Source of the DNA: Hemicordylus capensis
Taxonomy: Eukaryota; Chordata; Lepidosauria; Squamata; Cordylidae
Assembly (NCBI RefSeq): GCF_027244095.1
Contig: NC_069658.1
Location: forward strand, 263,384,687 to 263,448,686
Direction of reading: 5' to 3'
Length of the DNA: 64,000 bases
The position numbers and the translations under genes are program-made. Shown here piece after piece: positions 56,356 through 64,000 of this stretch; position 1 is the stretch's first letter, and each line of letters starts with the position of its first letter. Below the pieces are notes generated by a model. It searched no databases, had not been told where the DNA came from, and saw only the letters and a list, made by a program, of their open reading frames with translations.

Positions 56356-56715
56356 TGTACGTTAAGAACATAAGAACAGCCCTGCTGGATCAGGCCCAAG
56401 GCCCATCTAGTCCAGCATCCTGTTTCACACAGTGGCCCACCAGATACTGCTGAAAGCCTGAAGGCAGGAGTTGAGGGCATGCCCTCTCTCTTACTGTTAC
56501 TCCCTGCAACTGGTACTCAGTGAGGCTGGAGGTGGCCTATAGCCCTGCGGCTATTAGCCGTTGATAGACCTCTCCTCCATGAACTTATCCAAACCCCTTT
56601 TAAAGCCATACTGGTTATTGAGAATTCCACAAGTTGATGATGTGTTGTGTGAAAAAGTACTTCCATATGTTTGTCCTAAATTTCCTGGCAATCAATTTCA
56701 TGGGATGACCCCTGT
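56356..56715 (-). mobile_element. CR1 LINE 3' end
   Basis: Begins (minus-strand 3' end) at TTAAGAACATAAGAACAGCC, then the 3' UTR and the end of ORF2 up to CAATTTCATGGGATGACCCC, as at 23650 of the longer copy. Stops where the R4-like LINE starts. Confidence 0.85.
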
Positions 56716-57935
56716 TGTTTATTATTATTTTATTTATTTACACAGACAGGTGTTATTGACTGGTTTGTTTTATCCAGACATCGAGTTCTTCCCAAGGACC
56801 TGGGATGGCTGAATTTTATTGTCAATGTTGTTGCTGTTATTATAGATATCGTCGCAGAATATAGGCTGTTCCTAGTAAAGTTGCTTTTTGGAATTGGCTG
56901 ATGGTGATTTCTGTGGCCCCTATGGTGTTGAGGTGCACGTCCAGGTGTTTTGGAATTGCACCTAGGGCGCCAATTACCACTGGGATTATTTTGGTCTTTT
57001 TCTGCCACAGCCTTTCAATTTCAATTTGTAGATCTTTGTATTTTGTGATTTTTTCTATTTTTTCTTCTTCGATTCTGCTATCCCCTGGTATTACTATGTC
57101 GATTATTTTGACTTGTTTTTCTTTCTTCTCGACTACAGTTATATCTGGTGCATTGTGTGGCAGATGTTTGTTTGTAGTCGGAAGTCCCATAATATTTTTA
57201 CATCTTCATTTTCTACCACTTTTTCAATTTTATGGTCCCACCAATTTTTGACTACAGGTAGCTTGTATTTTTTGCAGATGTTCCAGTGTATCATCCCTGC
57301 TACCTTGTCATGCCTTTGTTTGTAGTCAGTCTGTGCGATCTTTTTACAACAGCTGATTAGGTGGTCCACTGTTTCATCTGCTTCTTTACAAAGGCGGCAC
57401 TTGCTGTTTGTGGTGGATTTTTCTACTTTTGCTCTTAGTGCATTTGTTCTTAGTGCCTGTTCTTGTGCAGCCAGTATTAAACCCTCTGTTTCTTTCTTCA
57501 AGTTGCCTTTCTTAAGCCATTGCCAGGTCTTGGTGATGTCTGATTTTCCACTTATATTGTGCAAATATTGACCATGCAGTGGCTTATTTTTCCATTTTTC
57601 TGCTCTGTTCTTGACTTGTTCTTTCTTGTAGGACTGCTTTGTTTCATTGGTGTTGAATAGTTTCTCGTTATTGACCATTTTGTGCATCTTCTTCACTGTC
57701 CTTGGTATATTCTTCAAGGCCTCTTTTCTCATCCTCTGCTGTTTGAAGAACTTGCAGCATTCCTCTTCCAGCTGAGCTGCGAGGGAGGTATAGCCTATCT
57801 GCATCACTGCGGGGGTGCAGAGCATGATTGATGGTCATTATTTTCCTGGTCTTATGATCTAGCGTCTCTAGCTCTTCCTGGGTCCAGTCTATTATTCCTG
57901 CAGTGTATCTGATAACAGGTATAGCCCTTGCAGTT
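56716..57935 (-). mobile_element. R4-like LINE, C-terminal part with restriction-like endonuclease
   Basis: Minus-strand frames at 57139-57825 and 56840-57190 overlap in different phases, so one frameshift separates them. The first has a CCHC-type knuckle (CRLCKEADETVDHLISCC) and RQRHDKV-like region. The second carries PDITVVEKKEKQVKIIDIVI, which fits the PD..(D/E) catalytic spacing of the restriction-like endonuclease of R2/R4-type LINEs, then EIERLWQKKT and GALGAIPKHLD. The 3' end GTCAATAACACCTGTCTGTG runs into AT-rich A-tails. The reverse transcriptase is missing. Confidence 0.75.
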
Positions 57936-59215
57936 TTCCTGCATCTGATGTATTTAAAGAAGTTTTTGTTATTCCCCTTGATGCTTTTACAGAGGCGTAA
58001 CTAGGGAAAATGGCGCCCGGGGCAAGCACTGAAATGGCGCCCCCCCACCACGCCCCCCCAACATACTACATTATACTTAGGTTTTTCCTCACAAGCGCCT
58101 GCCGCCGCCGCCAAGCCAGGCCACTGACTGGCCACCAGGCACCAGCAAAGCAATGGGGGGGCGCGCAGGTGGCACGGAAGGGACCACTCGTGGGGAAGGG
58201 GGCACCGACGCACTCCCTTGACTGCTGCAGCACTGCTGCACTGAGCAGGAAACATTTGTATTAACAAAAAATTAATTTTTTTAAAAAAAGAATTTGGTCA
58301 TGGCGGCGCCCCCCACGTGACCAGAAAAGATGGCGCCCGGGGCACGTGCCCCCCCTGCCCCCCCTATAGTTACGCCTCTGTGCTTTTAGCTAAATGTTCC
58401 TCAAACTCTCTTTTCGCCTCCCTTATTGTCACCTTGCATTTCTTTTGCCAGAGTTTGTGTTCCTTTCTGTTCTCTTCATTTGGGCAGGCCTTCCAATTTT
58501 GGAAGGAAGTCTTCTTCCCTTTTATGGCTTCCTTGACTTTACCTGTTATCAATGCTGGCATGCTCCTGGACTTAGTGATACCTTTTCTCCTTTTGGGTAT
58601 ACAGTCTAACTGGGCTTCTAGTGTTGCGGTTTTGAGTAAGCTCCATGCATTTTGGAGCAAAGTGACACTCCTGATTTTCCCTTTCATCTTTCTTTTCACC
58701 ATACTCCTCATTTTGAAGAAGTTTCCTCTTCTGAAATTCAGTGTCTGGGTTAGACTTGTTTGGTGATTCTCTTTGCGCAAGTATGCTGAATTTGATTGCA
58801 CTATGGTCACTTTTCCCTAGGGGGTGGATGACAGTGACATCACGCACCAGGTCCTGGGTGCCACTCAGGATTAAGTCTAAGGTCGCCTTCTCTCTGGTTG
58901 GTTCCAAGACCAACTGTTCTATGCCACAGTCATTCAATGTATCTAGAAATTTGACCTCTTTGTCACTACCTGACTGTGAATTGACCCAGTCTATGTGTGG
59001 GTAATTGAAGTCACCCATTATTATGCCCTGCCTCTCCTTAAAGCCTCCCTGATTTCCTCCTGCAAGTCCCAGTCACTGTGAGCATTTTGAACCGGAGGGC
59101 GATAGCATGTCCCCTGTAGCACATTTTCTTTCACGCCTTGTATTGTCATCCACAGGGTTTCTGTGGAGGACTCCAGCCCATCTATGTTTTCTACCTTGTT
59201 AGATTCTATCCTTTC
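57936..59215 (-). mobile_element. CR1 LINE, linker and endonuclease, split by a hAT miniature
   Basis: CATCTGATGTATTTAAAGAA at 57940-57965 continues after the miniature at 58381 through the CR1 linker (KCKVTIREAKREFEEH) and endonuclease (MGDFNYPHIDWVNSQSG, SDHSAIKFSI, minus-strand frame 58572-59018). About 1.5 kb of CR1 present at 23.7-25.2 kb is absent between this and 56356-56715. Confidence 0.85.
57990..58380. mobile_element. 391 bp hAT miniature, CAGAGGCG family, perfect target duplication
   Basis: TGCTTTTA lies at 57982-57989 and 58381-58388. Left terminus CAGAGGCGTAACTAGGG with GGCGCCCGGGGCAAGCAC; right terminus CCCCCTATAGTTACGCCTCTG. The interior matches the right-end region of the 3.3 kb element (CCAGCAAAGCAATGGGGGG, GACGCACTCCCTTGACTGC-like). 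Arose by internal deletion, inserted in a CR1. Confidence 0.95.
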
Positions 59216-59239
59216 TTTAATAGAATCAGGGGCTGATTT

Positions 59240-60264
59240 AATAGAAGCATGGCCTGTTCTTCTATGTGCTCTACAATTTTATCCTTGAGGAATCTTTCCA
59301 TCAATTTGCCTGGAATGGACGTTAAGCTAACCAGCCTGTAATTTCCCAGATCATCCCTGGATCCCTTTTTGAAAATTGGTGTTACATTGTCTACTTTCCA
59401 GTCCTCCGGTACAGAGCCTGATTGCAGGGATAAGTCATATATTTTGCAAGGAGGTCGGCAATTTCACATTTGAGTTCTTTGAGTAATCTCAGATATATGC
59501 CATCCAGCCCTGGCAATTTGCGAGTGTTCAGTTTTTGCAGTTGTCTTCTCTTGTCACTTCTATCTGACTTCAGTTCATTAGCCTCCATCCACAAAAAGCC
59601 TGGTTCAGGAACAGATATATGCTTAGTATTCTCTACCATGGACGCAAAGAACTCCTTTATCTTCTCTGCAACCTCCATATCCCCCTTAATAATCCCTTTC
59701 ACTCCCTCATTGTCTAATGGCCCAACCGCCTCCCTGGCAGGTTTCCTGCTTCTGATATATTTAAAGAAGTTTTTGTTATCCCCCTTGATGCTTTTAGCTA
59801 AATGTTCCTCAAACTCTCTTTTTGCCTCCCTTATTGTCACCTTGTATTTCTTTTCCCAGTGTTTGACAAAACTCTGCTATGAAGAGCAGGCTGGGCCAAG
59901 TGCTTGGGGAAGGAAGAGAGAACAGCTTGGGCGGGGCACTGACTCTGGTGTTTGCCTCTCCTTGACGCCTCCCTGATTTCCTCCTACAACTCCCAGTCAT
60001 AGTCAACATTTTGATCTGGAGGGTGATAGCACATCCCTAGTAGCACATTTCCTTTCAGGTCTTGTATTGTCACCCACAGGATTTCTGTGGGGGACTCCAG
60101 TCCACCTAGGTTTTCTAGCTTGTTTGATTCTATCCCTACTCTAACATACAGTGCTACTCTACCTCCAAGGTGCCCCTCCCTGTCCTTTCTATAGAATTTA
60201 TACCCAGGGATAACAGTGTCCCACTGGTTCTCACTGTTCCACCATGTTTCTGTTATGCCCACTA
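59240..60264 (-). mobile_element. Second CR1 copy, start of RT back to endonuclease
   Basis: The minus-strand frame at 59391-59840 covers the start of RT and linker (GVKGIIKGDMEVAEKIKEFF, KLPGLDGI). The frame at 59984-60418 covers the endonuclease (VGITETWWNSENQWDTVIPG). A segment at 59855-59955 does not match CR1. Adjoins another CR1 in the same orientation, so either two insertions or a tandem rearrangement. Confidence 0.8.
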
Positions 60265-61085
60265 AACAGCCTGTTTCGGGTGTTTTGTAGACAAAACAAA
60301 ACACCCATTTTCCAGATCCAAAAGTTTTGTATACAAAACAAAACGTCCCTGTTTTGGATACAAAACGTTTTGTTGTTTCGGACCTCCATTTTGTGGTGAT
60401 CTCTGAGTCAGTCTCCATTTTATGTTTGACATCTCTTTGAATTTCCCACCCTTCCAGCCTTCTGATCGGTGACCTAAATCATGGGCTGACCTGCTGACAA
60501 TTCTCTCCTTGTTCCCCATTGGCTCTTTTGCTTCTTGCCACTCTTTACTGACCCCACATTGGCCAGGGGAAGGATTGCTAACCCATGGGGTGCTGGGTTC
60601 TGTTGATTCTGTGGTGTTCTGAGTGTAGATTTTCTGGTAGCATATGAGAGTGGATTCTTGTTTTTCACTGAAAATCTCATATGCTACCAGAGAATCTACA
60701 ATGAACACCTCAGAAACAACAAAACCCAGTACCCCACGGGCTTGTGGGTATGGGGGTGGTTGGCACCCTATGTGCACTACACAACCCCTCACTCTGGACA
60801 ACCCCAGTGCCCCCGAAGTGGAATTATGGGGCTGCTGAAACCTAAACCTCCATTGTTCCCTATGGGAGAAATCTTAGACACGTAAACTTCATCAAATCAC
60901 AAAAGATCATCCCTTTGCCCAATTTCTTTGAAATAATTCTGGAAGTTTCCTTGCCCCCATTGGGCACTACCACCCACCACACTCCGCTCTGGGTCATCCC
61001 TTTCCCCTTGATTTGAAGCGATACATTTGCTGGAATCTCCATTATTCCCTATGGGAAAATTCTTAAAGATGTGTAAACTTAAAAA
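60265..61085. mobile_element. hAT-like miniature with internal hairpin, third copy
   Basis: Shares GGTTGGCACCCTATGTGCAC and CTCTGG.CA.CCC blocks with 31856-33027 and 34975-35800. An internal fold-back covers about 60575-60745: TGTAGATTTTCTGGTAGCAT and CTCATATGCTACCAGAGAAT are mirror arms around a short loop at ~60660. Both ends are degraded. Inserted in CR1 sequence. Confidence 0.7.
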
Positions 61086-61089
61086 ATTC

Positions 61090-61900
61090 CTCAGACCAAT
61101 GTCCTCCTTCCCCGAGACCTTCATTCTCCCTGACAGCAGAGGAGCTATCAATCCTGGAGTGGGATGCCTCTACCACGTCCCTGAAGGTTTCATCCGCTGC
61201 CTCTCTGTCTCTCTGAGCTTCTCCAGATCCGCCACCTTGGTCTCAAGGGAATGAACTTGTTCCCTGAGAGCCAGGAGTTCCTTGCACTGAGTACACACCC
61301 ATGACTTCTGCCCATGGAGCAAATAGTCATACATGTGACACTCTGTGCAATACACTAGGAACTGCCCCCTCCCCTGCTGACTTTCTATCTTCATACTGGT
61401 TTTGTTGGCTGTTTACAGTATTTAGAAATAGTTTATTAGAAGGATAGGTCTCAGCTGTAATGGTCAGCTATTTAACTGTCCGAACAGCCATTCTCAAGAA
61501 CATGAGGGAGAGATCAGTAATTATATGAGGAAGGGATTTGTACTTACCTTCTCTTCTCCACCGGGCTGCTTGTGATCACAGGGGCTTGTTCCAGGCTTCC
61601 CCTCACACTTCCCACTAAACTCCCACAAAACTCCAACATCCTGTTTGCTATCCCTGTTGGCTATGCTCTTGGGCCTACACCTCTTACCTAGAGAGTAGGT
61701 TTCAAACTGAGACACAGGATGTGGCTCGAAGGAATGTGGGGCCTCCCACAGCCCTAGCTGACTCCACCCCCTCTAGGCGGGGACAAACAAAAACACTGGA
61801 ATTTGCTAGCCCTGGCAAATGCTAGCCCTGGCAAATAACACACAGACTAGAATTTATCCTTTAAAGAGAAATCAGTCCCTCAAAATCTCCCCTCCTCCTG
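61090..61900 (-). mobile_element. CR1 5' region and ORF1 start
   Basis: The minus-strand frame at 61170-61394 has CTECHMYDYLLHGQKSWVC then LREQVHSLETKVADLEKL: a CxxC-type knuckle plus coiled coil typical of CR1 ORF1. Upstream 61400-61900 should be the 5' UTR. CTAGCCCTGGCAAAT occurs twice at about 61808 and 61825. Confidence 0.75.
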
Positions 61901-62216
61901 TTAGTTAGTCTGAAGGTGGTGGGGAGGCTAGATGTGGTTCTGTTTAGAAAAGCTTGCTCACCTCCTGAAGCTGCTTCTGCTCTTCCCAGACTAGGCTTCA
62001 AAGTGAGTGTATGCTATTGAAGTTAGGGCTTCAAAAGCCCCATGTGAAAGGTTCCTGGGAATGTCCTTTTCAGAGTATTCTGTTTGTTTGTTTTAACTCA
62101 CTTGATTTACAAATTTACATAACTCTGTATACTTAGGGAGCTCTCCAAGTATCCAGAAACCACTGCCTTATTTTTAGATGGTTCTGTTTTGCTTCCAGAC
62201 TGATGGGCACTTACAG
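61901..62216. other. No gene seen
   Basis: No assignable repeat or frame. Confidence 0.35.
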
Positions 62217-62345
62217 AAACAGCATTTGTTTCATCTTCATGTCATTACCTGTTTTTGCCCAACCTACCTGTAGATGAATGAAGTATACCATGGTCACAAG
62301 GCATTTCACAAGCTGAAAAACTGATTCAGCATAAGTACAACCCCA
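62217..62345. repeat. Unclassified interspersed repeat, copy 3
   Basis: GCATTTGTTTCATCTTCATG, CCTACCTGTAGATGAATGAA and CATTTCACAAGCTGAAAAAC match 56113-56280; truncated. Confidence 0.65.
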
Positions 62346-62989
62346 TCCAGAACTGGTGTACATTCTGCTTGGCTACTCCTAGTTCAGCTGGGCTTCCCAC
62401 TGTCAACACTGCAGTCTAGATTGATAAACTCAGCTAGCCCATGACTGACTCCTGACGTGGGTTCAGAGATTACACTGCATTACCAGAATAATCAATGAGA
62501 CATAAAATGCCAATGACACCAAACACTAAATCCCTATACAACTTCACCCATCAGTTTCATGTGGTTATAGAACAGCATGGGAGGAAACATGGAAGTTTGG
62601 GGCATCCCACAGAACAGCTCCCATGGGACAAAGCAGACGATTTCCAAGGCCAGCTTCTGGAACTTGCCCAACAAACAAGAGTGATTTGCAAATCAATTGC
62701 TTGTTGATCTCCTAGTTTCATGGAGTTGGGAGAAACACCTTTTTTCCCCTTGCCAAAGCAGCTCAAAAAGCAAAACAAAGCATTAGCTCAGGGTACACTG
62801 ATGCCCAGTGCTGTGGTAGAGTAGCATGAGTGTTTCAGATGGAGAGCCTTTTTAGGGAGCAGCCCACAAACAGCAAAGGGTTCTTAAGGTTTCCCTTGCC
62901 TGCCTCTTTCTCCTAAAACCCCCTTCTCCTAAAACCCCAGCCATTTTCTCCCAGCCAGCCAGCCAGCAAGCTGCTGCTGCTACTACTAT
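62346..62989. other. No gene seen
   Basis: Short frames on both strands (62495-62707, 62557-62778) lack domains. Confidence 0.35.
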
Positions 62990-63180
62990 GAATATTTATC
63001 TACCACTTTTCAACCAAAGTTTTCAAAGTGAAAACTAAATAAATGATACACAAATAAGATGGTTCCCCCATCTCCAAAGGGCTCACAATCTAAAAAGAAA
63101 CACACAGGGTAGACACCAGCAACAACCACTGGTGGGATGCTGTGCTGGGAGTGGATAGGGACAGTTGCTCTCCTGATGTT
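62990..63180 (+). repeat. LINE 3'-tail-like repeat, partner of 845-1045
   Basis: CATCTCCAAAGGGCTCACAA, TCTAAAAAGAAACACACAGG, GTAGACACCAGCAACAACCA. Same repeat as at 845-1045, also plus orientation. Confidence 0.55.
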
Positions 63181-63379
63181 TGGTTCCAGAGTCCAAATAA
63201 AGAGACCACACTTGGGGCCAGTTCAGTTGACCCGCTGCAAGTATGATGGGCACAAATGGCCAGTTCCAGTGAGTGCACACTCTCAGTGCCTGCCACAGGT
63301 TTGGCTCATTTTGCAATGTGTGGACCTGGAAATGTTGGGTTCCTGAGCAGGAGCCCAAGGAGTGGTAGAGGAACCCACC

Positions 63380-63680
63380 CAACATTTGGGTGGAGGGAGG
63401 AAGCTGCTCTGTTGCTGCCCCGGGGCTTTGGAATGTGCTCCCTGTTGAGAGAAGAGCCTCCCCACCTCTGACAACTTTTAAAAGGGCACGGAAGACATAT
63501 TTGTTCATCCTTCAGTCTTCTAATTAGATTTGTAATTTTAATCCTTTTAATATTGGGTTTTAAATGATTTTAATGTTAATGATTTTAATGTTGATATGAT
63601 TTTAATGGTAAACCACCCAGAGATGCAAGTTCTGGGCGGCATAGAAATATATCGAAGAAATAAATCAAATAAATGAAATT
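63380..63680 (+). mobile_element. L2 LINE 3' end
   Basis: GGGGCTTTGGAATGTGCTCC resembles GGGCTCTGGAATGCACTCCC of the 15.1 kb L2, followed by AAACCACCCAGAGATGCAAG, a GGGCGGCATAGAAATATAT end and an AAATAA tail. Confidence 0.75.
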
Positions 63681-64000
63681 GTAATCAAGATTGGAAGTTA
63701 GGTGGCAGCGAAGGGAGGTGCTCCTTGGAAACCCATCACCAAAGGAGCCCAACCTGATGCTTTCTCCAGATGTGCACATGACACACTCACCAGAACCAAT
63801 GGTTTGTGCCAGCCGCATTTGCAGTGGGTCACCTCAACTCCGCCCTCATTGCTTCAGTGAATAGGAGTACAGGAAGGAGGAAATGAAATTCACAAGCCCC
63901 TCTCTCTAATTGCCCCCCGATTTGACCCCAAACATGTCCCATCATTGCCTTCTAAAAAGTAGTTGCTCAGGGTCACACAACAGAACTTAAATCTCAGCCC
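63681..64000. other. No gene seen
   Basis: The window ends in unassigned sequence; TTGCTCAGGGTCACACAACA near 63960 resembles a MIR/L2-like core fragment but is too short to call. Confidence 0.3.

Overview
This is a vertebrate nuclear window, almost certainly from a squamate reptile. The case rests on its repeat fauna: Sauria-type tRNA SINEs, CR1 LINEs whose 3' ends carry the reptilian TTCTTATG-type repeat, L2, RTE-like and R4-like LINEs, many hAT miniature elements, Helitrons, and long dinucleotide and trinucleotide arrays. There is no bacterial-style operon, CRISPR array or tRNA gene. The only host genes I can support are three class II olfactory receptor (OR) loci, all on the minus strand: an intact gene at 6345-7274, a frameshifted pseudogene at 11854-12790, and an intact gene at 41503-42444. 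The window is therefore part of an OR cluster separated by dense transposon debris.

Layout. 1-6.3 kb holds old repeats, a Helitron with a ~425 bp near-perfect palindrome, a 5S-rRNA-headed SINE, two hAT miniatures and a Sauria SINE. 6.3-13.3 kb holds the first two OR loci, a LINE with a perfect 13 bp target duplication, and a solo LTR. 13.3-21.4 kb is L2, SINEs and hAT miniatures. 21.5-26.1 kb is an old Ingi/Vingi-like LINE split by a CR1. 27.9-31.3 kb is a 3.3 kb hAT derivative with a perfect 8 bp target duplication. 31.4-35.8 kb has more hAT miniatures, a CR1 piece and a fragment of an unrelated hAT transposase. 35.9-38.4 kb is a complete 2.5 kb Helitron. 38.5-47.8 kb has an L2, the third OR gene, a palindromic hAT miniature inside a SINE, a CR1 with its own hAT insertion, and an RTE-like LINE. 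47.8-55.6 kb is a 7.75 kb hAT element with its own transposase and a perfect 8 bp target duplication. 56-64 kb is a stack of CR1 copies interrupted by an R4-like LINE, a 391 bp hAT miniature and a palindromic hAT miniature, then ordinary repeats.

The most interesting system is the hAT family with termini CAGAGGCGTAACTAGGG. Three copies of 7751, 3336 and 391 bp have near-identical ends and each is flanked by a perfect but different 8 bp target duplication. The longest carries a nearly intact transposase (one in-frame stop, one frameshift) with a TTF-type zinc finger, DUF4371-like region and hAT dimerisation domain. The window thus shows a probable parent and two size classes of derivative together, with insertion order readable from nesting. 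Secondary highlights are two SINE families with different RNA-derived heads (5S rRNA and tRNA) on one shared tail, and several long perfect or near-perfect inverted repeats.
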